Shown here piece after piece: positions 40,885 to 49,439 of a stretch of 64,000 nt of DNA. The stretch lies in the NCBI GenBank assembly GCA_964589935.1, contig CAZPVD010000001.1, positions 558,001 through 622,000 on the forward strand, in the 5' to 3' direction. Origin of the DNA: VHCN01 sp964589935 (lineage in GTDB: Bacteria; Verrucomicrobiota; Verrucomicrobiia; Limisphaerales; VHCN01). The notes below the pieces were generated by a model, which saw nothing but the letters and a program-made list of their open reading frames with translations, made no database searches and was not told where the DNA came from. Each line of letters opens with the position of its first letter. The stretch's first letter is position 1. Made by a program: the position numbers and the translations under genes.

Positions 40885-41181
40885 ATGAAACTCATCCGCA
40901 GACTTCCCACCGTATCACTGCTCGCCGCGACGCTTGCCTTTGCGCCCGCGAAGGCCCGTGCCTTCTCGAACGACGAGGACCATCTCGTTTTTTCAACAAT
41001 GGACCTGCTCGTGGCAAGGCCCGCAGGCATCGGCCTCATCGGCGCCGGCACGGGGCTTTTCCTCGCTACGCTGCCTTTCACCGTCGTCATCGGGCAGGTC
41101 GGCGAGGCTCGCCGGACGTTTATTGACGGCCCGTTCAAGGCCACCTTCAGGCGCAAGCTCGGCTCGACGGAAATGGATTAA
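40885..41181 (+). CDS. Small conserved membrane/exported protein
   Basis: A 98-residue protein with a signal peptide (about 1-27, LLAATLAFAPAKARA). One transmembrane segment (about 45-68) follows, containing R-P-A-G-x-G-L-I-G-A-G-T-G-L-F-L-A-T-L-P-F-T. This RP-G..GT-F..LPF-T pattern, followed by G-x-x-E-A and F-T-F-R-R-L-G, occurs in small uncharacterised proteins of several Gram-negative phyla. I cannot assign a function. It stands alone between the ankyrin gene and the phosphoesterase gene. Confidence 0.65.
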   Translation: MKLIRRLPTVSLLAATLAFAPAKARAFSNDEDHLVFSTMDLLVARPAGIGLIGAGTGLFLATLPFTVVIGQVGEARRTFIDGPFKATFRRKLGSTEMD

Positions 41182-41226
41182 TCTGCGCAATCCACTGTTT
41201 CTCGCGCACATTTTCCAACTCGACTC

Positions 41227-42060
41227 ATGCACGAACCACTTTTCGTTCCGAAAAATTTCTCCCGCCGCGGCGCCATTCGCATCAGCGCTGGCACACTGCT
41301 CGCACTCGGACTCTGGCCCGGCCGCCTCCGCGCCGCGGACAACGGCAAGGGCGGCGAATTTACCTTCATCGCTGTCAACGACCTCCATTATCTCAACGAG
41401 AAGTGCGAGCCGTTCTTCGCGCAAATGGTAAAGCAGATGAAGGCGACGGAGCCGAAGGCCGAGTTCGCGCTCGTCGTCGGCGACGTGTGTGAGCACGGCA
41501 AGCCGGAGCAGCTCGGTCCCATCCGCGCCGTGCTCGACTCTCTCGCGATGCCCTACAGCGTCGTCGTCGGCAACCACGACTACATCACGCCGACGGATCG
41601 CAAGCCGTGGGAGCAGCGCTTCCCCGACAGTCTCAATTACCACTTCGCGCATCGCGGCTGGCAGTTCATCGCGCTGGATTCGAGCGAGGGACAGAAGGCT
41701 GGCAAAGTCACCGTGCAGCCGCACACGTTGCGCTTCCTTGACGACACGCTGCCGAAGCTCAAGAAGGAAGTGCCCACGGTCGTCTTCACGCATTTCCCGT
41801 TCGGCCCGCTCACGCCGTCGCGACCGCTCAACGCCGATGCCGTGCTGGAGCGCTTCAAGGAATTCAACCTCGTCGCGGTGTATAACGGGCACTTCCACGG
41901 CTTCACCGAGCGCACGCTCGGCAAGACCGTGCTCACGACGAACAAGTGCTGCTCCTTCTCTCGCGCGAACCACGACAAGACGCCGGAGAAAGGCTACTTC
42001 GTCTGCACCGCGAAGGAGGGCCGCATCGAACGGCGCTTCGTCGAAGTGAAACTGGCGTGA
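41227..42060 (+). CDS. Exported (Tat-type) metallophosphoesterase
   Basis: A 277-residue calcineurin-like phosphoesterase. Twin-arginine signal: S-R-R-G-A-I-R followed by a hydrophobic stretch and A-x-A at about residue 40. All dinuclear metal-site motifs are present in order: NDLHYL (D-x-H), GDVCEHG (G-D), GNHD, FTHFPF (H), NGHFHG (G-H-x-H). The substrate is not predictable from motifs; related proteins hydrolyse phosphomonoesters or cyclic nucleotides in the periplasm. The gene is followed after 17 bp by an exported esterase gene, and probably forms a unit with the two esterases downstream. Confidence 0.88.
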   Translation: MHEPLFVPKNFSRRGAIRISAGTLLALGLWPGRLRAADNGKGGEFTFIAVNDLHYLNEKCEPFFAQMVKQMKATEPKAEFALVVGDVCEHGKPEQLGPIRAVLDSLAMPYSVVVGNHDYITPTDRKPWEQRFPDSLNYHFAHRGWQFIALDSSEGQKAGKVTVQPHTLRFLDDTLPKLKKEVPTVVFTHFPFGPLTPSRPLNADAVLERFKEFNLVAVYNGHFHGFTERTLGKTVLTTNKCCSFSRANHDKTPEKGYFVCTAKEGRIERRFVEVKLA

Positions 42061-42077
42061 TTGCCTAAATTCACCGG

Positions 42078-43049
42078 ATGAATCGAAAGCACACCACGCA
42101 CGTCACAATGAAATCCACCGTCCTCACCATCGCCCTGTGCTCGTTTATCGCGCCGCCACTCTTCGCCCAGGACAAACCCGCTGCGCCGCAGAAGAAGGCC
42201 GCCAAGCGCGAGACGCCGCGCGAGCCTTCGCCGGGCACCACGCTGAAGGAGTTCACCTACAAGCACGCGTCGGACACCGATCTCAAAATTATCGTTCACT
42301 ATCCCGCCGGCTGGAAGGCCGGAGACAAACGGCCGGCCATCGTCTTTTTCTTCGGCGGCGGCTGGAAAAACGGCCAACCCGCGCAGTTCTTCTCGCAGGC
42401 CGATTATCTCGCCACGCGCGGCATGGTCACGGCGCGCGCCGATTACCGCGTGCAATCGCGGCAGGGCGTCACGCCCGACGCATGCGTCGAGGATGCCAAG
42501 TCCGCCGTGCGCTGGATGCGCGCGCACTCCGCCGAGCTCGGCGTGGACCCCGACCGCATCGTCGCGAGCGGCGGCTCGGCGGGCGGCCACACTGCGGCCT
42601 GCACCGCGATGTGCGAAGGATTTGAGGCAAAGGGCGAGGACTTGAAAGTGTCATCCAAGCCGAACGCGCTCGTGCTCTTCAATCCCGCACTCGACCTCGC
42701 GGCGCTCAACGTCGTCAGCCAGTGGCAGGCGGGCAAGGACATCATTCCGCGGATTGATCCGGCGCAGCACATCACCAAAGGACTCGTGCCGACGGTGTTG
42801 TTCTTCGGCACGGCTGACCGCATGATCGAGCACGCGCGGCAGTTCGCCGCGCGCTCCACACCGCTTGGCAACCGCGTCGAGCTTTACAGCGCCGCGGACA
42901 TGCCGCACGGATTCTTCAACCGTCCCCCGTGGACCGAAATCACCGCCCGCAAGGCGGATGAATTCCTCGCCTCCATTGGTTATCTCACGGGCGAGCCGAC
43001 GCTCAAGCTGCCGGAAGGCTCGAGCGAGGCGCTGAAACGAGAGAAATAG
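42078..43049 (+). CDS. Exported alpha/beta-hydrolase, carbohydrate-esterase-like (BD-FAE type)
   Basis: A 323-residue protein (or 313 from ATG 42108, which gives the better signal peptide MKSTVLTIALCSFIAPPLFA-Q). After a Lys/Pro linker the hydrolase core shows the oxyanion segment FFFGGGWKNG, nucleophile elbow A-S-G-G-S-A-G-G-H, acid in FFGTADRM and histidine in DMPHGFF. The family includes feruloyl and acetyl esterases acting on plant hemicellulose, which fits the xylose isomerase gene elsewhere in the window. It is adjacent to another esterase of the same fold at 43134. Confidence 0.85.
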   Translation: MNRKHTTHVTMKSTVLTIALCSFIAPPLFAQDKPAAPQKKAAKRETPREPSPGTTLKEFTYKHASDTDLKIIVHYPAGWKAGDKRPAIVFFFGGGWKNGQPAQFFSQADYLATRGMVTARADYRVQSRQGVTPDACVEDAKSAVRWMRAHSAELGVDPDRIVASGGSAGGHTAACTAMCEGFEAKGEDLKVSSKPNALVLFNPALDLAALNVVSQWQAGKDIIPRIDPAQHITKGLVPTVLFFGTADRMIEHARQFAARSTPLGNRVELYSAADMPHGFFNRPPWTEITARKADEFLASIGYLTGEPTLKLPEGSSEALKREK

Positions 43050-43133
43050 TTGCACGGAAGTTTTAATGGAGCCGATTCTGGGTTGAACTGTTTCACGCCC
43101 CGCATATCCTCGCCGCAGACAAATCTCATCCGC

Positions 43134-44030
43134 ATGAAACAACTTCTCTTGCTCGCCTCCATGCTGTCCCTTGCCGTGTCACTGCATGCCCAACCCAAGG
43201 AAGCCTTCCCGCTCTGGCCGGAAGGCGCGCCGTTGCAGCACGGCAGCGACCCCGTGAAGGACATCCCCACGCTCACGCCCTTCTGGCCCGACCCGTCGAA
43301 GGCCACCGGCGCGGCAGTGGTGATTTGTCCCGGCGGCGGCTACGGCGGCCTCGCATCGCACGAGGGCAAGGACTACGCGCTGTTCCTCAACGAGCAGGGC
43401 ATCGCGGGCTTCGTGCTCAAGTATCGCCTCGGCTCCGCGGGCTACCGGCATCCCGCGATGCTTAATGACGTGAACCGCGCGATCCGCAACGTCCGCGCAA
43501 ATGCCGCGGCGTGGAAGCTCGACGCCAAGCGCATCGGCGTGATGGGCAGCAGCGCGGGCGGGCACCTCGCGTCCACGGCCATCACGCACTTCGACGCGGG
43601 CAAGGCGGACGCCAGCGACCCGATCGAGCGGGTGAGTTCGCGGCCCGACGCGGGCATCCTGTGTTATCCTGTCATCACGATGGGGCCGAACACTCACAAC
43701 GGCTCGAAGAACAACCTGCTCGGCAAGGAACCGTCCGAGGAACTGGTAAAGTTGCTCTCCAACGAACTGCAAGTGACCAAGGACACGCCGCCGACGTTCC
43801 TCTTTCACACGTGGGAGGACAAAGCCGTGAAGGTCGAGAACAGTTTGGAATTCGCCGCCGCGCTCAAGCGGAACGGCGTGCCGTTTGACCTGCATATTTT
43901 CGAGAAAGGTCCGCACGGCATCGGGCTCGGCGTGAAGGGCTACGATCCGGCAAAGGACGACGCGGCCAAACTCCATCCATGGACGCGCGACCTCGTCGTG
44001 TGGCTCAAGGTGCAGGGCTTCGCGAAGTAA
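43134..44030 (+). CDS. Exported alpha/beta-hydrolase, acetylxylan-esterase-like
   Basis: A 298-residue protein. The signal peptide (MKQLLLLASMLSLAVSLHA-Q) precedes FPLWPEGAP, the opening typical of this secreted esterase group. The oxyanion motif CPGGGYGGLA, nucleophile V-M-G-S-S-A-G-G-H-L-A near residue 140, the acid in HTWEDKAV and the histidine in KGPHGIGLG are in the expected order. It probably removes acetyl groups from hemicellulose-derived sugars. ATG 43134 was chosen for the signal peptide; the frame is open further upstream without coding character. Confidence 0.87.
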   Translation: MKQLLLLASMLSLAVSLHAQPKEAFPLWPEGAPLQHGSDPVKDIPTLTPFWPDPSKATGAAVVICPGGGYGGLASHEGKDYALFLNEQGIAGFVLKYRLGSAGYRHPAMLNDVNRAIRNVRANAAAWKLDAKRIGVMGSSAGGHLASTAITHFDAGKADASDPIERVSSRPDAGILCYPVITMGPNTHNGSKNNLLGKEPSEELVKLLSNELQVTKDTPPTFLFHTWEDKAVKVENSLEFAAALKRNGVPFDLHIFEKGPHGIGLGVKGYDPAKDDAAKLHPWTRDLVVWLKVQGFAK

Positions 44031-44129
44031 ATCATTCCGTTCATCTTCTCCGCGAAGACTGCCGCGCTGCACGAGGCGCGCTTCCGCCGGATTGCATTCG
44101 CGGCGTTGTTCGATTATCCCTCTCGCGCC

Positions 44130-44810
44130 ATGCCTGCCGCATCCATTGTGAGCATTCGCGACCTGACGAAAGTTTACCGTCAGGGCGACATTGACGTGAC
44201 GGCGCTGCGCGGCATTTCGCTCGACATCGCGGCGGGCGAGTTCCTCGCGCTCATGGGGCCGAGCGGCTCCGGTAAATCCACCCTGCTCCACATCATCGCC
44301 GGCGTGGACCGGCCCACGAGCGGCACGTGCCGCGTGCAGGACATTGATGTGACGCAACTGAGCGAGTCCTCGCTCGCCGACTGGCGCAACCAGAACGTCG
44401 GCTTCGTTTTCCAGTCGTTCAACCTCATCCCCGTGCTCACCGCGTTCGAGAACGTCGAGCTGCCGCTGCTGCTCACGCGGCTTGGCCCGCGTCAGCGGCG
44501 CGAACAAGTCCGCACCGCGCTCGAACTCGTCGGCCTCGGCGACCGCGCGCACCATCTGCCGCGGCAGCTCTCCGGCGGACAGGAGCAGCGTGTCGCCATC
44601 GCGCGCGCCCTCGTGACCGATCCCGCGCTCATCGTCGCCGACGAGCCGACCGGCAACCTCGACTCGAGCAGCGCGCAGGACGTGCTCGGCATTTTGCAGG
44701 CGTTGAGCAAGACCGCGGGCAAGACCGTCATCCTCGTCACGCACGACCCCAAGGCCGCGGCGTTCGGCTCGCGCACCATTCACCTTGAGAAGGGCGAACT
44801 GGCGGCATGA
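44130..44810 (+). CDS. ABC transporter ATP-binding protein (MacB/LolD type)
   Basis: A 226-residue nucleotide-binding subunit. Walker A is GPSGSGKST (about 43-51), the Q-loop FQSFNLIPVLTAFENVELPL, signature LSGGQEQRVAIARAL, Walker B LIVADEPTGNLDS and H-loop VTHDP. The FQSFNL-P..T..ENVELP wording places it in the LolD/MacB class, which drives FtsX-type permeases in lipoprotein release, efflux or envelope processes. The adjacent permease gene at 44917 is its partner. ATG 44130 is chosen over TTG 44106. Confidence 0.92.
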   Translation: MPAASIVSIRDLTKVYRQGDIDVTALRGISLDIAAGEFLALMGPSGSGKSTLLHIIAGVDRPTSGTCRVQDIDVTQLSESSLADWRNQNVGFVFQSFNLIPVLTAFENVELPLLLTRLGPRQRREQVRTALELVGLGDRAHHLPRQLSGGQEQRVAIARALVTDPALIVADEPTGNLDSSSAQDVLGILQALSKTAGKTVILVTHDPKAAAFGSRTIHLEKGELAA

Positions 44811-44816
44811 AGAATT

Positions 44817-44910
44817 TACAATTTACAATTTCCAACTGCGAATTGCCGCCGCTCGGCTCGCAGGGCGTGGAGTCCGGCAAATTGGCAATTGAAAATTGGC
44901 AGTTGAAAAT
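44817..44910. repeat. AT-rich imperfect inverted repeat between ABC and permease genes
   Basis: The left arm (near 44835-44860, TTTCCAACTGCGAATTG) is complementary with few mismatches to the right arm (near 44880-44908, containing CAATTGAAAATTGGCAGTTGAAAA). The sequence is much more AT-rich than its surroundings and has internal repeats of CAATT/AATTG words, as dispersed palindromic intergenic elements do. It supplies the TTG at 44896 that an automatic caller would take as the permease start. Confidence 0.6.
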
Positions 44911-44916
44911 CTCCCC

Positions 44917-46065
44917 GTGACCGTCGCCACCTTCATCGCCAAGAACGCCCTGCGCAACAAGCGCCGCGCCGCGCTCTGCATCCTCAGCGTGGCGGCAAGC
45001 CTCTTCCTCCTTGTCACGCTGCTCGTGGCCTTGCGCGAGTTCACCATCCCGCCGGAGGACGTCGGCGCGTCTCTGCGCATCATCGTGCGCAACAAGGTCT
45101 CGCTCGCGAACGTCCTGCCCATGCGCCAGCGCGCCGTGCTGGAGCGCATCCCCGGCGTTGAGGCCGTCACGCCCTTCACCTACTACGGCGGCAAGTTCAA
45201 GGACGAGGAATTCCCCAAGTTCGCCCAGTTCGCCATTGACCCGAAGCAGCTCAAGACACTTTTGCCCGAGGCGAAGATCGCCGCAGACCAGATGGACGCC
45301 TTCATCAAGGACCACCGCTCGTGCCTCGTCGGCAAACTCACCGCCGAGAAGTATCACATGAAGATCGGCGACCGCCTGCCCTTCGTCGGGACGCTCTGGC
45401 CGGCGGATGTGGAGCTGAAGGTCGCCGGCTTTTACTCCGGCACCATTGACGACCGCAACCTCTTCTTCCACCACAAGTATCTCGACGACGCCACGGGCAA
45501 CACCGGCAACGTCGGCACCTGGTGGGCCAAGGCCCGCTCCATCGAGGAGATGACCCCGGCGCTCGACGCCATCAACCGCGCCTTCGCCAACTCCTCCTGC
45601 GAGGTGCGCGCCGAGACCGAGCGGGCGTTCCAGTTGAGCATGGTGTCCATGTGGGGGAACATCAAGATACTCATCGGCTCCATCTGCACCGTCGTGGTGT
45701 TCACGCTCGTGCTCGTGTCGGCCAGCACCATGAGCATGGCCATCCGCGAGCGCATGAGGGAACTCGCCGTGCTCAAGGCCATCGGCTTCCAGCAACGCGA
45801 GCTGTTTGCCTTCATCCTCGCGGAAAGTTTCGGCCTCGCGATGATCGGCGCGCTGCTCGGCATCGGCGCCGCCTACGTCGTCTTTGAACCCATGCAGATC
45901 ATGCAGAAGATCACCGGCGGCATCTTCATCACCTTTGAAGTCACCCCGCGCATCATCGGCATGGCCGCGGCGGTCGCGGCGGGACTCGGCGTCGTCGCGA
46001 GCCTCGCGCCCGCGCGCGCGGTGCGCCGCATGAGTGTTGTGGAAGGCTTGAAGACCCTCGACTGA
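44917..46065 (+). CDS. ABC transporter permease, FtsX/MacB type
   Basis: A 382-residue permease from GTG 44917. A TTG start at 44896 would begin inside the AT-rich inverted repeat and is less likely. TM1 is at about residues 18-40 (AALCILSVAASLFLLVTLLVAL). A periplasmic MacB-like domain (about 45-240) follows, and then the FtsX core of three helices (about 250-375: IGSICTVVVFTLVLVSASTMSMAIRERMRELAVLKAIGF.. is the conserved coupling region). It forms an exporter or mechanotransducer with the ATPase upstream. The substrate is unknown; no adjacent membrane-fusion protein gene is present. Confidence 0.88.
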   Translation: MTVATFIAKNALRNKRRAALCILSVAASLFLLVTLLVALREFTIPPEDVGASLRIIVRNKVSLANVLPMRQRAVLERIPGVEAVTPFTYYGGKFKDEEFPKFAQFAIDPKQLKTLLPEAKIAADQMDAFIKDHRSCLVGKLTAEKYHMKIGDRLPFVGTLWPADVELKVAGFYSGTIDDRNLFFHHKYLDDATGNTGNVGTWWAKARSIEEMTPALDAINRAFANSSCEVRAETERAFQLSMVSMWGNIKILIGSICTVVVFTLVLVSASTMSMAIRERMRELAVLKAIGFQQRELFAFILAESFGLAMIGALLGIGAAYVVFEPMQIMQKITGGIFITFEVTPRIIGMAAAVAAGLGVVASLAPARAVRRMSVVEGLKTLD

Positions 46066-46149
46066 CCTGTCGTGCCAGCGGTTCTGCGCATCCACGGCTT
46101 CAGTCCGTCCCAGCGCAAGACAATCGAACAAAATAAGTGACGCTTTGGG

Positions 46150-46188
46150 TCCGGTTGGTGTGACGTTTCCCATGAGGGTTATTCCCCA
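46150..46188 (+). repeat. Direct repeat, copy A, upstream of the first receiver gene
   Basis: Consensus TCCGGYYGGTGYGACGTTTC then TGAGGG and TT, CCCCA. A second copy in the same orientation lies at 46778-46814, so the response-regulator gene at 46304 sits between two ~38-bp direct repeats with about 75-80% identity and a 2-nt gap. Confidence 0.6.
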
Positions 46189-46303
46189 TTCCCTTCATCG
46201 GCCCCTGCTGGCAGGTTGAGTCAACAAACGCTCGGTGCGGGTCAGCGTTCTTCGCGTTTCTGTTTAAGAATTGACTGGCCAAGTTTCCGTGCCAACAAAA
46301 ATC

Positions 46304-46762
46304 ATGTCATTCGAGCACGCCCAAGTTCTCTACGTGGAAGACCAGAAGGCCGTGGCCGGGCTCATCCAATTGGAGCTGCAGCAGTCCAACATCCGCGTCA
46401 CGACCGTGCCCAACGGCGAGCAATGCCTGGCGCTGGCGCGCGAGCAGCGGTTCGATTTGTTCCTGCTGGACGCGATGCTGCCCGACATGGACGGCTTCGA
46501 AGTCTGCAGCCTCCTGAAAAGCGACCCCGCCTTGCACGAGGTCCCGGTGATGTTTTTCTCCGCCTACCCCAGTCCGGCTTTCGAGCGCGAAGCCAGCCGG
46601 ATCGGGGCGACGGATTTTCTGCACAAGGGCATTCATTCGTCCCGCTTGGCCGCCCGCATCCTCGCCGAGGTGGAACTCGCGCGGGATCGCGCCACCCACC
46701 CGTCGCCACGGCAGCCTCCCAATCAGGACGGAGGCGCACCACCCCCGCGCAAAGGTAACTGA
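46304..46762 (+). CDS. Stand-alone response regulator receiver protein
   Basis: A 152-residue CheY-like receiver. The acidic pocket is formed by V-E-D-Q (about 10-13), the phospho-acceptor Asp in FLLDAMLPDMDGFEV (near 52), the switch Ser in MFFSAY (near 84) and Lys in FLHKG (near 104). No output domain follows, only a Pro/Gln-rich tail. The ATG 46304 start was chosen over an upstream TTG. The 3' end overlaps the 3' end of the convergent receiver gene by about 40 nt. It is flanked by direct repeats. No histidine kinase gene is adjacent. Confidence 0.87.
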   Translation: MSFEHAQVLYVEDQKAVAGLIQLELQQSNIRVTTVPNGEQCLALAREQRFDLFLLDAMLPDMDGFEVCSLLKSDPALHEVPVMFFSAYPSPAFEREASRIGATDFLHKGIHSSRLAARILAEVELARDRATHPSPRQPPNQDGGAPPPRKGN

Positions 46763-47310
46763 TGGCGCAACGTTTGATCCGGCCGGTGCGACGTTTCTTC
46801 TGAGGGGTTCCCCACCTCCACCTCCTTGGCGTGCTTCAACGGGACATTTCTTTTAAGCTCACGCGGCCGGGGGGGGGGGACGGATTGTTGGACTGTGGGT
46901 GGAGTCGTGCCGGTGCGCGTGAGCCTGCGCAGGGCGGCGGAACCCTTGACCCGTTCCTCAATGATGCTGACCAGTTGCTCAGGCGAAAGCGGCTTGGCCA
47001 GATACCCGATGGCGCCGAGTGAAATGGCGATCTTGCGGCCCGCCTCGTCGGGATAACCGGTCATGATCAGAATCGGAATGGTCGCGGTCTCGGGTTTTTG
47101 TTTCAACTCCGCCAGCACGGACAAACCATCCAACTCCGGCAGGCGCACATCCAGCAGGATGACATCCGGCTGCCACGAGTGCGCCAGGGAGAGGCCCGTC
47201 TTGCCGTCCACGCAGAACTGCACCTCGAAGCCATGTTCCTGGAAAACAATTCCAAGCGCCTGCATCAGATAAAAATCATCCTCGACGACCAAAACTTTTG
47301 CCTGATGCAT
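46723..47310 (-). CDS. Stand-alone response regulator receiver protein with long low-complexity tail
   Basis: A 195-residue product. The receiver domain (about 1-122) has V-V-E-D-D (8-12), phospho-acceptor Asp in VILLDVRLPELDGLSV (near 53), Thr in LIMTGYPDE (near 83) and Lys in YLAKPLSPEQ (near 105). The tail (about 130-195) is Pro/Arg-rich, crosses an 11-G/C homopolymer (46869-46879) and copy B of the direct repeat, and then overlaps the convergent receiver gene. The true C-terminus is therefore uncertain. ATG 47310. Confidence 0.82.
   Translation of the reverse strand: MHQAKVLVVEDDFYLMQALGIVFQEHGFEVQFCVDGKTGLSLAHSWQPDVILLDVRLPELDGLSVLAELKQKPETATIPILIMTGYPDEAGRKIAISLGAIGYLAKPLSPEQLVSIIEERVKGSAALRRLTRTGTTPPTVQQSVPPPRPRELKRNVPLKHAKEVEVGNPSEETSHRPDQTLRHQLPLRGGGAPPS
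46778..46814 (+). repeat. Direct repeat, copy B, inside the 3' part of the convergent receiver gene
   Basis: Second copy of the 46150-46188 element, 16 nt after the stop of the first receiver gene. Confidence 0.6.
46869..46879. repeat. Homopolymer G11 (C11 in the coding strand) in the receiver gene tail
   Basis: Eleven consecutive G on the plus strand, encoding Pro codons in the minus-strand gene. Tracts of this length are prone to slippage, and also to sequencing error. A shift by one or two bases would change the last ~50 residues but leave the receiver domain intact. Confidence 0.85.
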
Positions 47311-47394
47311 GGCACGATGTTAATGAGCCGCGCCACCAAGGGCAAGAACTGTTACCAATCCGGCAGCGAGTGGGGATGCGCGCGGCGGCTACAC

Positions 47395-49329
47395 TTAAAC
47401 AAGTAACCCAAACTCGGCGTTGTAGGTCTTGCCGCAGGAGCACTGCCCCTCGATGATGTCCATGTCGGGAGTCCACGAGTAGGTCAGGCCGCAACCGCAC
47501 TTCACGATGTAGCCATTGCCGCTCGCAGCGTAGGCGCGCATGGCCGCGGCGGCGGGGGTTTCGAGGTCATCGCTCTCCAGTTGGGTCAGCGCGGCCTTGT
47601 CAATGTTCACCGCCATCGCGAGCCGGGTCGCCTGCGAGTTGATGATGGCTTCAAAGGTGTTCCGCACGAGGCGCGCGTTGCCGAATTGCTCGTCGCGGTG
47701 CCCGTGCAGCCACGCGAAGTGGTGCAGTATCTTCTCGCGCAGCGTGGGAGTGAGCGTGAGGCCGTTCTTGCGGCACATGAGCGCGAAGATGCGGCAAAGT
47801 TCCTGCGGCGTGTAGTCGGGAAACTCGATGAAACGGGCGAAGCGCGAGTGCAGGCCGGGGTTGGATGCGATGAAGCGCCCCATCTCCTCCGGGTAGCCTG
47901 CAACGATCACGATGAGGCGGTCGCGGTGGTCCTCCATGCGTTTAAGCAGCGTGTCAATCGCCTCGCGACCGTAGTCTTCGCCGTCCTTGGCAAGCGCGTA
48001 GGCCTCGTCAATGAAGAGGATGCCGTCGAGCGCGGACTCGATCATGGCGTTGGTCTTCACCGCGGTCTGACCGACGTATTCGGCGACGAGCGCGGCGCGG
48101 TCACACTCGACAAGATGCCCGCGCTTGAGCACGCCGAGCGACTTGTAGATGCGGCCCATCAACCGCGCGACGGTGGTCTTGCCCGTGCCGGGGTTGCCGG
48201 TGAACACGGTGTGGTAGCTGGTTGAAATCGGCGGCAAGCCTTGCTGAAGGCGCATCTGCTGGAGCCGCGCGAAGTTCGCCGCCTGCCGCACCTTGTCCTT
48301 CACTTCAAAGATGCCGACGAGTTCATCCAGCTCGACAAGGACGTGATCGAGGTTCTCACGGTTCGCGCCGCGCGCGGTGTCGGCCGCGTCGGCCTTGTTG
48401 GCGTCGCAGAGGCGCTGGATCTGGTCGAGCAGATACGCGATGAAGCGGTCTTCCTTCGACGAGACGCGGCCGTCCATCGTCGCGAACGCCTCGCACACCT
48501 CCTGCACGAGAAAAGCGTAGTAAAGCGTGATGAGCCACGGCAGTTCGAGCTTGGCGAGCACGCGGACGATCTCGCCGAAGGACTTGTCCAGCCCCTCGCG
48601 CACGCCCGGCTCGACGGCATCGTGCAGCCGGGAAATCTTATCACGCGAGTTCTGGATGTAGTCGTCAATCACGTCGCGCAAGTGGACGCCTTCCTGCTTT
48701 GCGAAGTCGCGGTTGAGCATCTGAAGCCGCTCGCGGTGTGAATTGCGAAACAGCCCGACGAAACCGCCGGGCAGTTCGTCGGCGCGGTTGCTGTAAAGAC
48801 AGGCCATCCAGAACTGCGCCGAGGCGTCGGTGGTGAGGCCGAAGTCCTCACGCGGGAAAAAGACAGACCACGCGCCGCCGACGATGTTGCGGAAGGACTC
48901 GTTGAGCTGGCCGAGCAAATCCACGGTGCCCTTGGCGGACTTCTCGTAGGACATCTGTGGCGGCGTGAGGTTTTCGAGATGCTCGGCGAAGAGCTTCGCG
49001 CTGATGAGAGAGCGCGCCAGCCGCATCACGGAGTCCTTGTCGCAGCCGGTGACATTCGCGGCTTCCGGGATGCGCCGGCCAAGATCGCGCCACGCGGCCA
49101 GATACTCGGAGTCGGTCGAAAGAATCTTTTCAGCTTGCGCTTTCGTCAGCATCCGATGCGATTGGAAGTGGCTGACGAGGCCCGCGGTGTCCATCTGGTT
49201 GAAGGCCGCGAGGCTGCCGGCGTCGAGCGCGCCGTGTTCCTCGCGCTGCTTTGGGTCGCCGATGATGGAAGCGAGCACCGCGCCGGGCAGCAGCGGATGC
49301 AGAGAGAAATCTTTGACGAGTTCCATCAT
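47395..49329 (-). CDS. CbbX/SpoVK-like AAA+ ATPase with N-terminal helical region and C-terminal zinc ribbon-like end
   Basis: A 644-residue protein. The N-terminal ~320 residues are helical and unrecognised; residues about 255-310 resemble a TerB-like acidic helical segment (EVCEAFATMDGRVSSKEDRFIAYLLD). The AAA+ module is about 325-585: Walker A GNPGTGKTT near 375, Walker B ILFIDEAYAL near 436, sensor 1 in IVIVAGYPEEM, arginine finger region SRFARFIEFPDYT, and sensor 2 in FGNARLVRNTFE. The end carries KCGCGLTY..GQCSCGKTYN, four Cys in two CxC pairs. CbbX-like ATPases remodel protein complexes. ATG 49329 (or 49326) is preferred; a farther upstream start would overlap the divergent kinase gene. 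Confidence 0.82.
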   Translation of the reverse strand: MMELVKDFSLHPLLPGAVLASIIGDPKQREEHGALDAGSLAAFNQMDTAGLVSHFQSHRMLTKAQAEKILSTDSEYLAAWRDLGRRIPEAANVTGCDKDSVMRLARSLISAKLFAEHLENLTPPQMSYEKSAKGTVDLLGQLNESFRNIVGGAWSVFFPREDFGLTTDASAQFWMACLYSNRADELPGGFVGLFRNSHRERLQMLNRDFAKQEGVHLRDVIDDYIQNSRDKISRLHDAVEPGVREGLDKSFGEIVRVLAKLELPWLITLYYAFLVQEVCEAFATMDGRVSSKEDRFIAYLLDQIQRLCDANKADAADTARGANRENLDHVLVELDELVGIFEVKDKVRQAANFARLQQMRLQQGLPPISTSYHTVFTGNPGTGKTTVARLMGRIYKSLGVLKRGHLVECDRAALVAEYVGQTAVKTNAMIESALDGILFIDEAYALAKDGEDYGREAIDTLLKRMEDHRDRLIVIVAGYPEEMGRFIASNPGLHSRFARFIEFPDYTPQELCRIFALMCRKNGLTLTPTLREKILHHFAWLHGHRDEQFGNARLVRNTFEAIINSQATRLAMAVNIDKAALTQLESDDLETPAAAAMRAYAASGNGYIVKCGCGLTYSWTPDMDIIEGQCSCGKTYNAEFGLLV

Positions 49330-49439
49330 GTTTGGCGGCGGAAACTTTCGCCACGCTCGATGGCGATGCAAGACATTTTGGCGCGCAGGCAGGCCGTTCG
49401 CTTGCCGCGGCGTCTCAATTCTGTTAAACGCTGCGCAGC

